Shown: one piece after another, positions 1 to 6,364 of the stretch
Layout: every line of letters begins with the position of its first letter
How positions within the stretch are numbered: position 1 is the stretch's first letter
Origin: Polaromonas sp.
GTDB lineage: Bacteria > Pseudomonadota > Gammaproteobacteria > Burkholderiales > Burkholderiaceae_C
DNA: 15,360 nucleotides
Assembly: GCA_013205645.1 (NCBI GenBank)
Contig: JABMMH010000205.1
Location: forward strand, 1-15,360
Direction: 5' to 3'
Position numbers and translations under genes: made by a program
Notes under the pieces: generated by a model
Seen by the model: the letters and a program-made list of their open reading frames with translations, nothing else
Told to the model about the DNA's origin: nothing
Databases searched by the model: none

Positions 1-480
1 CGCAAAACTCGGGCCGCTCAGAACGCCGGCCAGCAAGTCGGGAGCGACTTGCGCCAAGATCTCGTGAACCAGCAAACCCACGCCGGGCAAGGCGGCCGGT
101 GCAGCGCCAGCCACCGCAGCCAGCGGCGCCTCAAAGCCTTTGCTCAACCAAGCCACCGGCACGCGCACTTGGGCTTGTTGCAAACGCTGGAACACGCCGC
201 GCACGCCAGCGATCGGCGTGGCGATAACAATCAGGTCTTGACCGACGAGAGCCGCTTCTAAAGAAGCGTCCGAGCCGCCCAGCACCTGCAGGCCAGGGGC
301 CAGCGTGATGCCTGGCAAATAGCGCTCGTTTTGACGAGTCGACTGAACGGTCTCGACCAAGGCCGCGTTGCGGGCCCACAGCGACACCTCATGCGCTGCT
401 TGCCCAGAGACCGTTTTGAGGCTGGCTGAGACAGCCAGTGCCGTGCCCCAGGCGCCTGCGCCGATGACAAGAATCTTCAT
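1..480 (-). CDS. gpsA: Glycerol-3-phosphate dehydrogenase [NAD(P)+], N-terminal part (cut by window edge)
   Basis: Makes sn-glycerol 3-phosphate from dihydroxyacetone phosphate with NAD(P)H in the cytoplasm, supplying the backbone of phospholipids. The visible 160 residues begin MKILVIGAGAWGTALA, a Rossmann dinucleotide-binding motif with GAGAWG at residues 7-12. Then come ATPIAGVRGVF around 87-97, the family lysine in WLSKGFE (K114), and LSGPSFA at 154-160, which ends at the window edge. The family is usually about 330 residues, so roughly half is present. The ATG at 478-480 is preceded on the minus strand by a weak purine-rich stretch (AGGG). It lies 56 bases after the secB stop and is probably co-transcribed; secB-gpsA is a common proteobacterial arrangement. 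Identity is secure from the motifs and context. Confidence 0.95.
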   Translation of the reverse strand, partial: MKILVIGAGAWGTALAVSASLKTVSGQAAHEVSLWARNAALVETVQSTRQNERYLPGITLAPGLQVLGGSDASLEAALVGQDLIVIATPIAGVRGVFQRLQQAQVRVPVAWLSKGFEAPLAAVAGAAPAALPGVGLLVHEILAQVAPDLLAGVLSGPSFA

Positions 481-536
481 GCTGCGCCCTGCCCAGCAAG
501 CACGCCAGTGTTCAAGAGTGAGAAATAGATCAAAAC

Positions 537-1001
537 TTAAACAATGATCTGCGGTGCAGCTTGAGCAGCGGCGGCATCGGCTTGCTGTTGCAGGAACATC
601 GCTTGAAAGTTGATTTCAGCCAGATGCACAGGCGGGAAACCACCGCGCTGGATGACGTCAGCGACGTTGCCACGCAGGTAGGGATAGACGATTTGTGGGC
701 AGGCGATGCCAAGGATCGATCCGAGTTGATCGGCCTCGACGTTGCGCACTTCAAAAATGCCGGCTTGCTTGGCTTCCACCAAAAACACCGTCTTGTCATT
801 GATTTTGGTGTGCACGGTGGCGGTCACGGTCACTTCGAACAGACCGTCGGCGACAGGCGATGTTTCAACACCCAGTTGGATGTCCACGCTAGGCTGCTCC
901 GGGTCCAGCAGGATCGCCGGCGAATTAGGTTGCTCCAGCGAGATATCTTTGAGGTAAACGCGTTGAATCTGGAAAACAGGGTCAAGGTTGGCTTCGGCCA
1001 T
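537..1001 (-). CDS. secB: Protein-export chaperone SecB
   Basis: Cytoplasmic tetrameric chaperone that holds secretory preproteins unfolded and passes them to SecA. The 154-residue product has the usual SecB length. It opens with FQIQRVYLKDISLE (residues 10-23) and carries the signature region CPQIVYPYLRGNVADVIQRG at 101-120, followed by GFPPVHLAEINF (121-132). The tail (about 138-150) is rich in Ala and Gln, as is usual for the flexible SecB C terminus. The minus-strand leader has AAAGAG five bases before the ATG, supporting this start. It sits between grxC and gpsA. A hairpin with a T run lies about 20 bases upstream of the start and may reduce read-through from the grxC side. Confidence 0.97.
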   Translation of the reverse strand: MAEANLDPVFQIQRVYLKDISLEQPNSPAILLDPEQPSVDIQLGVETSPVADGLFEVTVTATVHTKINDKTVFLVEAKQAGIFEVRNVEADQLGSILGIACPQIVYPYLRGNVADVIQRGGFPPVHLAEINFQAMFLQQQADAAAAQAAPQIIV

Positions 1002-1020
1002 GGTGCTCTTTCAACAAACT

Positions 1021-1059
1021 AAAAAAGGAATGCCTGCGGCTTGTGAAGGCCGTGCAGGC
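1021..1059 (-). terminator. Terminator- or attenuator-like hairpin between grxC and secB
   Basis: Read on the minus strand, GCCTGC-(AC)-GGC pairs with GCC-GCAGGC around an 8-base loop (stem between 1032 and 1059, with a two-base bulge). After ATTCC it is followed by six T (1026-1021). This resembles an intrinsic terminator, although the bulge and the five-base gap before the T run make it imperfect. It lies about 33 bases after the grxC stop and ends about 20 bases before the secB ATG, leaving little room for a promoter downstream. It may work as a partial attenuator. Inferred from sequence only. Confidence 0.45.
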
Positions 1060-1092
1060 TGAATGATTATGGACGGGTGGCTCGGCTGAAAC

Positions 1093-1359
1093 TCAAGCCG
1101 CGCTCAGCAAGGGCAGCAGACCGCCGCGACCATCCAGCGCGACCAGATCGTCACAACCGCCGACATGCGTGCTGCCGATGAAGATCTGTGGCACGGTACG
1201 GCGACCGGTGATCTCCATCATTTTTTCGCGCTCGCCCGCAAGCATGTCGACGCGGACTTCGTCGAGCTCCACAACGCCTCGTTGCTTCAAGAGCGCCTTG
1301 GCTTGGATGCAATAAGGGCAAGAGCCCGTGGTGTAAATTTTGACGACTTGCATGCTCAT
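1093..1359 (-). CDS. grxC: Glutaredoxin 3 (GrxC family)
   Basis: Small cytoplasmic thiol-disulphide oxidoreductase that uses glutathione to reduce protein and mixed disulphides. The 88-residue protein has the dithiol active site CPYC at residues 14-17, the cis-proline segment RRTVPQIFI (53-61) and the GGCDDL glutathione-site segment (67-72). All are typical of GrxC, and the length matches the family. The ATG used here (1357-1359) overlaps the rhodanese stop as ATGA, suggesting translational coupling. A second in-frame ATG two codons later (1351-1353, giving MQVVKIY) is also possible. The order rhodanese-grxC-secB-gpsA is familiar in Comamonadaceae and relatives. Confidence 0.95.
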   Translation of the reverse strand: MSMQVVKIYTTGSCPYCIQAKALLKQRGVVELDEVRVDMLAGEREKMMEITGRRTVPQIFIGSTHVGGCDDLVALDGRGGLLPLLSAA

Positions 1360-1766
1360 ACCTTTTCAACAGGTAAATTGGCTTCGCGCCAAGCTTTGAG
1401 TCCACCGCTCAGGCTTTGGGGTTGGGCGTAACCGAGTTTTTGGGCCACCGCCACGGCGCGGCCTGCGCGAGCACCCACCGGGCAAAGGAAAATAATTGGC
1501 AAGGCCTTGTTTTTGACCGTGCTGGCTAACTTGTCTTCAAGCTGTCCAAAGGGAATGTTCTTCGAGTTGGCGACGTGGCCAGCGGCGAACTCATTCGGCT
1601 CGCCGACATCGATGACCACGGCTTTTTCGCGGTTGATCAATTGCACTGCAGCCGCAGCGCTGAGGTTTCCGGCGGCCGTGCCGGCGGCGACCAAGGGCCA
1701 AACCAGCATACCGCCCGCGGCCAGCGCGACGGAAATCAGCATCCAGTTGTCGATCAGAAATTTCAC
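1356..1766 (-). CDS. Membrane-anchored rhodanese-like protein
   Basis: Probable sulphurtransferase or sulphur-carrying protein; the substrate is unknown. The 136-residue product has an N-terminal hydrophobic helix (about residues 8-30) followed by one rhodanese domain (about 36-135). The active-site loop reads FLCPVGARAGRA with cysteine C95 and the expected arginine R100 (CxxGxR pattern). C-terminal GGLKAWREANLPV (121-133) is the standard end of single-domain rhodaneses. The usual DVREPxE motif appears as DVGEPNEF (53-60), so the arginine there is glycine. It is the first gene of the leftward unit and overlaps grxC by 4 bases, which suggests a shared role in thiol or sulphur redox chemistry (inference). 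Confidence 0.88.
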   Translation of the reverse strand: MKFLIDNWMLISVALAAGGMLVWPLVAAGTAAGNLSAAAAVQLINREKAVVIDVGEPNEFAAGHVANSKNIPFGQLEDKLASTVKNKALPIIFLCPVGARAGRAVAVAQKLGYAQPQSLSGGLKAWREANLPVEKV

Positions 1767-1792
1767 TTTTAAGCCTTTTGAGTGTTGTGCCG

Positions 1793-1820
1793 TTGGGCAG
1801 TTAAGCGCTCATTTTAGAAT
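1793..1820 (+). promoter_or_regulatory. Possible sigma-70 promoter for gpmA in the divergent spacer
   Basis: The rhodanese and gpmA genes diverge from a 123-base spacer. On plus, TAGAAT at 1815-1820 matches five of six bases of the -10 consensus and lies 16 bases after TTGGGC (1793-1798), a poor -35. The same stretch read on minus gives TAAAAT (1816-1811), a -10-like hexamer for the rhodanese side, but without a recognisable -35. This could be a shared, partly symmetric promoter core. Evidence is motif resemblance only. Confidence 0.3.
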
Positions 1821-1889
1821 GGAGGACGAAACGACGGCAGCAAGCCTGCGCCGAATCCCCTGCAACCCGATTTTTTCAAGCGTCCACTC

Positions 1890-2633
1890 ATGTACAAATT
1901 AGTGCTTATCCGCCACGGCGAGTCCACCTGGAATCTTGAAAACCGCTTCACCGGCTGGGCCGACGTCGACCTGACGCCGACCGGCATCGCCCAAGCGCTG
2001 AGTGCTGGCAAACTGCTCAAAAATGAAAACTACGAGTTCGACGTGGCCTACACCAGTGTGCTCAAGCGGGCGACCCGCACTCTCTGGCACGTGCTCGACG
2101 AGATGGACCGCACTTGGTTGCCCGTGGTCCACAGTTGGCGCCTGAACGAACGCCATTACGGCGCCCTGCAAGGCCTGAACAAAGCCGAAACGGCCAAGAA
2201 ATTCGGCGACGAGCAAGTGCTGGCCTGGCGCCGCAGCTACGACGTACCACCACCAGCGCTGACGCCGGACGACGAGCGCGGCGAACGCAGTGACCCGCGC
2301 TACGCCAAACTGGCGCCAGAACAAGTGCCGCTGACAGAATGCCTGCAAGACACAGTGGCCAGGGTCATGCCGCTTTGGACCGAATCTATCGCGCCAGCCA
2401 TCAAGGCTGGCAAGCGCATTGTGGTGGCGGCCCATGGCAACTCCATCCGAGCCTTGGTCAAGTACTTGGACAATATGTCAAATGAGGACATCGTTGGGCT
2501 GAACATTCCCAACGGCATTCCGCTGGTCTATGAGCTGGATGCGGATCTCAAACCGATCCGCCACTACTACTTGGGTGACATCGAGGCGATTGCCAAGGCC
2601 GCTGCCGCGGTGGCCGCGCGAGGCAAAAGCTAA
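1890..2633 (+). CDS. gpmA: 2,3-bisphosphoglycerate-dependent phosphoglycerate mutase
   Basis: Interconverts 3- and 2-phosphoglycerate in glycolysis and gluconeogenesis through a phosphohistidine intermediate. The 247 residues match GpmA length. The phosphohistidine motif is LIRHGESTWN (6-15, H9). Further family features are ENRFTGWADVDLTPTG (17-32), R60 in SVLKRA, the acid/base glutamate E87 in LNERHYG, and the second catalytic histidine H182 in VVAAHGNSIRAL. The C-terminal part NIPNGIPLVYEL is also typical. The ATG at 1890 gives the canonical N terminus (MYKLVLIRHGES), although the Shine-Dalgarno is weak. It is monocistronic or leads the ctpA-moeB unit. Identity is secure. Confidence 0.97.
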   Translation: MYKLVLIRHGESTWNLENRFTGWADVDLTPTGIAQALSAGKLLKNENYEFDVAYTSVLKRATRTLWHVLDEMDRTWLPVVHSWRLNERHYGALQGLNKAETAKKFGDEQVLAWRRSYDVPPPALTPDDERGERSDPRYAKLAPEQVPLTECLQDTVARVMPLWTESIAPAIKAGKRIVVAAHGNSIRALVKYLDNMSNEDIVGLNIPNGIPLVYELDADLKPIRHYYLGDIEAIAKAAAAVAARGKS

Positions 2634-2715
2634 GGAATCAGGTTGAATCGCGGGAACTCCATCGCAGGGCTTTCCTCCAAGGTGTATATTGCTCTATATT
2701 CTTGCCCTAGGCTTG

Positions 2716-2731
2716 TACAACGCGTGTTGTA
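2716..2731. promoter_or_regulatory. Inverted repeat in the ctpA leader
   Basis: TACAAC (2716-2721) and GTTGTA (2726-2731) are perfect 6-base arms around GCGT, placed 35 bases before the ctpA ATG. Just upstream lie two TATATT hexamers (2685-2690 and 2695-2700), which could serve as -10 elements, though neither has a good -35. The dyad could be an operator or a small hairpin in the leader mRNA. No regulator can be named from the sequence. Confidence 0.3.
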
Positions 2732-2766
2732 ACGCCTTGAGGGCAAGGCCAAAGAAGGTATTTTTT

Positions 2767-4200
2767 ATGGGTCAAAAACTCAAGGTTGCAGGTTGGATTT
2801 CGGTGGGTGCCATTGCTGGCGCGTTGACCACCGTGCAACTACAGGCGGTAGCGCGTGGCGGCATGGCGCCTCTGCCGCTTGAAGAATTGCAACAACTGGC
2901 CGCTGTTTTCGGCATGGTCAAGAGCGACTATGTCGAGCCTGTCGACGAGAAAAAGCTCATCACCGATGCCATTGCAGGCATGGTCGCCAGCCTCGACCCG
3001 CACTCGGTTTATTTCGACAAGAAGTCCTTCAAGGAATTCCGTGAAGGCACCAGTGGTCGATTCGTCGGCGTTGGCATTGAGATCAGCCAAGAAGATGGCC
3101 TCGTCAAGGTGGTCTCACCGATCGAAGGCTCGCCTGCCGACCGAGCTGGCCTCAAACCCAACGATCTGATCACCAAAATTGACGACAGCTTTGTCAAAGG
3201 CATGAGCCTGAATGACGCCGTCAAGAAAATGCGCGGCGAGCCACAAACCAAAGTGATGTTGACGATCTTCCGCAAAGACGAGAACCGCACCTTCCCGGTC
3301 TCCATCACGCGTGAAGAAATTCGCACCCAGTCGGTTCGCAGCAAAGTCATTGAGCCAGGCTATGCATGGATTCGTCTGAGCCAGTTCCAAGAGCGCACGG
3401 TCGAGGATTTCGTCACCAAGATGGAGCAGATTTACAAACAGGAACCCAACCTGAAAGGTTTGGTGCTTGATTTGCGCAACGACCCGGGTGGCTTGCTGGA
3501 CGCTGCCGTGGCGGTGTCTGCGGCTTTCTTGCCCGAGAACGTCACTGTGGTTTCGACCAACGGCCAACTCGCCGAAAGCAAGTTCACTTACAAAGCATCG
3601 CCTGAGTTTTATGCTCGCCGCGGTGCCGACCCGCTGAAACGCCTGCCGGCGGCCCTGAAAACCGTGCCGCTGGTGGTGCTGGTCAATGAAGGCTCTGCCT
3701 CGGCCAGTGAGATCGTGGCCGGCGCACTGCAAGACTACAAGCGCGCCACCATCATGGGCAACCAGACGTTTGGCAAGGGCTCCGTGCAGACGGTGCGTCC
3801 GCTCGGCCCAGACACCGGTCTGAAGCTCACCACGGCACGCTACTTCACCCCTAGCGGCAAGTCGATCCAGGCCACCGGCATCATTCCTGACGTGATGGTC
3901 GATGACACGCTGGAAGGCAGTCCATTTGCCGTTTTACGCACGCGTGAAGCCGACTTGGAAAAACACCTTAACAGCGGGCAAGGCGCTGAAGTCAAAGACC
4001 CGGAGCGTGAAAAAGCCCGCGAAGAAGCTATGAAACGGCTTGAAGAAGAATCACGCAAGACCCCTGAGCAACGCCGACCGCCTGAGTACGGCAGCGCCAA
4101 AGACTTCCCGCTGATTCAAGCCCTCAACCACCTCAAAGGCCAGCCAGTCATGGTCAGCAAAACCATGGTTGAGCGCAAGGAAGCCAAGAAAGAGAATTGA
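2767..4200 (+). CDS. C-terminal processing peptidase (family S41, CtpA/Prc type)
   Basis: Exported serine protease that cleaves proteins near their C termini, acting at the cell envelope. The ATG at 2767 is preceded by AAGAAGG at a suitable distance and gives a 477-residue protein. That start puts an N-terminal signal or anchor segment (about residues 7-29, ending AVA) in front. An upstream in-frame start (2689) would add 26 residues and has no better support. A PDZ domain spans about 86-170 (GRFVGVGIEI, GSPADRAGLKPNDLI). The S41 domain carries LVLDLRNDPGGLLDAA, then NEGSASASEIVAGALQD with the likely catalytic serine S312, then TFGKGSVQT with K337, the 25-residue Ser-Lys spacing of the family. 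The last 80 residues are charged (Glu/Lys/Arg rich). moeB follows after 28 bases. Confidence 0.95.
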   Translation: MGQKLKVAGWISVGAIAGALTTVQLQAVARGGMAPLPLEELQQLAAVFGMVKSDYVEPVDEKKLITDAIAGMVASLDPHSVYFDKKSFKEFREGTSGRFVGVGIEISQEDGLVKVVSPIEGSPADRAGLKPNDLITKIDDSFVKGMSLNDAVKKMRGEPQTKVMLTIFRKDENRTFPVSITREEIRTQSVRSKVIEPGYAWIRLSQFQERTVEDFVTKMEQIYKQEPNLKGLVLDLRNDPGGLLDAAVAVSAAFLPENVTVVSTNGQLAESKFTYKASPEFYARRGADPLKRLPAALKTVPLVVLVNEGSASASEIVAGALQDYKRATIMGNQTFGKGSVQTVRPLGPDTGLKLTTARYFTPSGKSIQATGIIPDVMVDDTLEGSPFAVLRTREADLEKHLNSGQGAEVKDPEREKAREEAMKRLEEESRKTPEQRRPPEYGSAKDFPLIQALNHLKGQPVMVSKTMVERKEAKKEN

Positions 4201-4228
4201 AGCTAGCGTTGGTCTTGGCTCTGCCCCT

Positions 4229-4978
4229 ATGAATGACACCCAGCTGCTGCGCTATTCGCGGCATATTCTGCTCGATGAGATCGGCATTGAGGGCCAGACT
4301 CGGCTGCTGGCATCTCATGCGCTGATCATCGGTGCAGGCGGGCTGGGCTCGCCCGCTGCGCTTTATTTGGGCAGTGCGGGTGTTGGCCGCATCACGGTGG
4401 TTGACCATGATCGCGTCGAAGCCACCAACTTGCAGCGGCAGATCGCACACACCACGGCGCGGATTGGCCAGTTCAAAGCGCTGTCGATCGCCGAGGCGAT
4501 TGCCCAGATCAATCCCGATGTGCAGGTCAACGCCGTGACGCAACGCGCCGATGACGCGCTGCTGAATGAGCTGGTACGACAAGCCGATGTGGTGCTCGAC
4601 TGCACCGACAATTTTCAGACCCGTCACGCCATCAACCGGGCCTGCGTGCGGCACGCCAAACCACTGGTGTCGGGCGCGGCCTTGCAACTCGATGGCCAAG
4701 TCTCGGTCTTTGATGTGCGACAGCCCTCGGCACCCTGCTACGCCTGCTTGTTTCCTGAAGCCGAGACACCCGAAGAAACCGACTGCGCCACCATGGGCGT
4801 TTTCGCCCCGTTGGTCGGCATTGTTGGCAGCGTGCAAGCAGCTGAGGCTTTAAAGCTGCTGTGTGGCTTCGGCGAGTCGCTGGCCGGCCGATTGCTGATG
4901 CTGGACGCGCGACACATGCGGTGGACAGACATGGGGGCGAAACGGCAAGCCACATGCAAGGTCTGCAGCACCGCTTAG
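4229..4978 (+). CDS. moeB: MoeB/ThiF-family adenylyltransferase (sulphur-carrier protein activation)
   Basis: ATP-dependent enzyme that adenylates the C-terminal glycine of a small sulphur carrier (MoaD for molybdopterin, ThiS for thiazole). The 249-residue protein begins LLRYSRHILLDEIGIEGQ, the family N terminus. It has the nucleotide-binding loop IIGAGGLGSPAA (33-44), DHDRVEATNLQRQ with the family arginine (59-71), DCTDN (124-128), two zinc-binding CxxC pairs (C170/C173 in CYAC and C243/C246 in CKVC) and the conserved cysteine C186 in TDCATMGVFAP. There is no fused rhodanese domain. The start at 4229 gives the normal length; an in-frame ATG at 4169 would overlap the protease gene. MoeB versus ThiF cannot be settled from sequence alone. 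It is probably co-transcribed with the S41 protease (28-base gap). Confidence 0.9.
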   Translation: MNDTQLLRYSRHILLDEIGIEGQTRLLASHALIIGAGGLGSPAALYLGSAGVGRITVVDHDRVEATNLQRQIAHTTARIGQFKALSIAEAIAQINPDVQVNAVTQRADDALLNELVRQADVVLDCTDNFQTRHAINRACVRHAKPLVSGAALQLDGQVSVFDVRQPSAPCYACLFPEAETPEETDCATMGVFAPLVGIVGSVQAAEALKLLCGFGESLAGRLLMLDARHMRWTDMGAKRQATCKVCSTA

Positions 4979-5055
4979 TTCTGGCCGTGCAGATCACCGT
5001 CGTTGTGCTAATTTCGAGCGAACTTTTTTCTGATTTAAGCAACACGCATCAAAAG

Positions 5056-5073
5056 TGTAGGTGTTTCCCTACA
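5056..5073. promoter_or_regulatory. Perfect 6-6-6 dyad, candidate operator upstream of the receiver-only regulator
   Basis: TGTAGG (5056-5061) and CCTACA (5068-5073) are perfect inverted arms around TGTTTC, an 18-base dyad of the size bound by dimeric LuxR/NarL-type regulators. It lies in the 230-base spacer before the response-regulator gene. A weak -10-like TAGATA sits at 5107-5112, which would put the dyad roughly 50 bases before a start of transcription. Binding by the NarL-type regulator encoded at 5598-6230 is a guess based on proximity. Confidence 0.45.
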
Positions 5074-5113
5074 TCGTCGCCGTCAAGTCACTGTCAGAAT
5101 TCACTGTAGATAC

Positions 5114-5212
5114 ATGACGCAACACGAATTACCCAAAGGCTCACAGAAAGCGCTCTTCGACAACCGAAAGAGCGCTGAAACCCAGCCGTCACGACTACTG
5201 GACCTCGAGTGA
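5114..5212 (+). CDS. Possible 32-residue small ORF overlapping the response-regulator start
   Basis: An ATG at 5114 opens a 32-codon frame (MTQHELPKGSQK... ending LLDLE) whose TGA overlaps the downstream GTG start as GTGA, an arrangement typical of translational coupling. The predicted peptide is polar and charged, with no signal peptide or membrane segment and no family I recognise. No clear Shine-Dalgarno precedes it. A hairpin (5149-5176) lies inside it. It could be a genuine small protein, a leader peptide controlling the regulator gene, or a chance frame. The overlap is the main support. Confidence 0.35.
   Translation: MTQHELPKGSQKALFDNRKSAETQPSRLLDLE
5149..5176. repeat. Inverted repeat / hairpin before the response-regulator start
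   Basis: AGCGCTCTT (5149-5157) and AAGAGCGCT (5168-5176) are perfect 9-base arms separated by 10 bases. If one A is bulged, the stem extends to 11 pairs closing a 5-base loop. It ends 32 bases before the GTG start of the regulator and is not followed by a T run, so it is not an intrinsic terminator. It may be an mRNA structure affecting translation or a protein-binding site. Confidence 0.45.
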
Positions 5213-5592
5213 GACTGAAGACATTTATCGTTGAAGACAACGCAACGATCAGGGAAAACCTGATTGGCACACTCGAAGAGCTGACCTGCGTTCAATCGGT
5301 AGGAACGGCTGAAACGGAACTCGAAGGCCGGCAATGGCTGACGCAAAATCAGGGTGACTGGGACCTGGCCATCGTGGATTTATTTCTTCGACAAGGCACC
5401 GGCTTGGGCGTGCTGGAAGCATGCCAAGGACGTCAACCGAAGCAAAAAGTGATTGTGCTGAGCAACTATGCCACGGCGGACATTCGCCAGCGCTGCGCGC
5501 AATTGGGCGTGGACGCGGTCTTCGACAAGTCCAACGAGATTGACGCCTTGGTGAGCTACTGCCTTGAATTGCGCCAGCCCACCGAGGGTTAA
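5209..5592 (+). CDS. Receiver-only (CheY-like) response regulator
   Basis: A 127-residue protein made of a single phosphoacceptor receiver domain with no output domain. The acidic pair E9-D10 (FIVEDNATIRENL), the phosphorylatable aspartate D57 in AIVDLFLRQGTGLGVLE, the Thr/Ser position S85 in VIVLSNYAT and lysine K107 in VFDKS are all present, so it should accept phosphate. The GTG start puts the first beta strand at the normal distance from the N terminus. It converges on the NarL-type regulator with only five bases between stop codons and shares its locus with a histidine kinase. It may be a phosphate sink, an alternative target of that kinase or a protein-interaction regulator; this is inference. 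Its output partner is unknown. Confidence 0.9.
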   Translation: MRLKTFIVEDNATIRENLIGTLEELTCVQSVGTAETELEGRQWLTQNQGDWDLAIVDLFLRQGTGLGVLEACQGRQPKQKVIVLSNYATADIRQRCAQLGVDAVFDKSNEIDALVSYCLELRQPTEG

Positions 5593-5597
5593 TGCGT

Positions 5598-6230
5598 TCA
5601 GTCGATCAGCTTGTTTTTGAGCGCGTAATAGGTCAAGTCGCTGTTCGAAGACAGACTCATTTTTTCCATCACACGGGTCCGGTAGGTGCTCACCGTTTTG
5701 ACACTCAAAGAGAGCGCCTTCGCAATATCACCAGCGGTTTCGCCCTTGGCGAGTTTGAGAAAAACTTGAAATTCACGTTCCGACAACTGTTCATGCGCCG
5801 CAATGTCATGCGGACGGTTGAGTTGTTGCGCCAGCAGTTCGGCAACGGCCGGTGTGATGTAGCGCTTACCGAGGGAAATGACCCGAATCGCGTTGACAAT
5901 CTCGGTCGGATCGCACTCTTTGTTCAAGTAGCCACTGGCGCCCTGCCGAATCAAATTCACCGCGTAATGTTCTTCAGGATAACCACTCAAAATCAGGATG
6001 CCGACATCCGGCGCCTTGGCGCGGATCATGGCCAAAGCGTCAATGCCGCTTTGGCCGGGCATGGACAAGTCCATGACCAAGATATCCAGCTCAACGTTGC
6101 GCACCAAGTCAATCGCTTCCCGGCCACTGGCGGCTTCGCCAACAACCCGCAGGTCCACATGGTCCGAGAAGAACTGCTTGAGTCCAGAGCGAACAATTGC
6201 ATGGTCGTCAACAATACCTATTTTTATCAT
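5598..6230 (-). CDS. NarL/FixJ-family response regulator with LuxR-type DNA-binding domain
   Basis: Transcription regulator of 210 residues. The N-terminal receiver begins MIKIGIVDDHAIVRSGL with acidic residues D8-D9, phosphoacceptor D54 (LVMDLSMPGQSGIDAL), S82 (LILSGYP) and K104 (GYLNKE). The C-terminal LuxR helix-turn-helix (about 146-208) reads LSEREFQVFLKLAKGETAGD, then IAKALSLSVKTVSTYRTRVM, then EKM. The ATG at 6228-6230 gives the canonical N terminus; a TTG eight codons upstream is less likely. The gene is divergent from a HisKA_3 histidine kinase, the usual partner type, and convergent with the receiver-only regulator. The 134-base spacer to the kinase holds two inverted repeats that could be its own binding sites. 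The target genes are unknown. Confidence 0.95.
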   Translation of the reverse strand: MIKIGIVDDHAIVRSGLKQFFSDHVDLRVVGEAASGREAIDLVRNVELDILVMDLSMPGQSGIDALAMIRAKAPDVGILILSGYPEEHYAVNLIRQGASGYLNKECDPTEIVNAIRVISLGKRYITPAVAELLAQQLNRPHDIAAHEQLSEREFQVFLKLAKGETAGDIAKALSLSVKTVSTYRTRVMEKMSLSSNSDLTYYALKNKLID

Positions 6231-6262
6231 TTCACTGTCTTTCGAGATTATCAATTGTCTGC

Positions 6263-6294
6263 GCCAATGCCATTATTTAAAGCCGATCATTGGC
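6263..6294. promoter_or_regulatory. Inverted repeat GCCAATG...CATTGGC in the divergent spacer
   Basis: Perfect 7-base arms (6263-6269 and 6288-6294) flank 18 bases, in the spacer between the NarL-type regulator and the histidine kinase. The arm centres are 25 bases apart, about two helical turns, so it could be two half-sites for one dimer. Evidence is symmetry and location only. Confidence 0.3.
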
Positions 6295-6322
6295 AGAAAT
6301 TGCCCACTTTCTGCAGGTTTAC

Positions 6323-6338
6323 ATTATTGACGAATAAT
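6323..6338. promoter_or_regulatory. AT-rich palindrome upstream of the histidine kinase
   Basis: ATTATT (6323-6328) and AATAAT (6333-6338) are perfect arms around GACG, 26 bases before the kinase start. It is flanked by two copies of CCCACTTT (6303-6310 and 6342-6349) that begin 39 bases apart. The cluster of symmetric and repeated elements in a short divergent spacer suggests operator sites near the promoters of both genes. No specific factor can be assigned. Confidence 0.35.
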
Positions 6339-6364
6339 CTACCCACTTTTAATGGGAGCGTACC

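Noticed and set aside
4154..4837. Minus-strand open frame of 227 codons opposite moeB
   Set aside because: The moeB frame carries all catalytic and zinc-binding residues; the reverse frame is His/Arg-rich and featureless.
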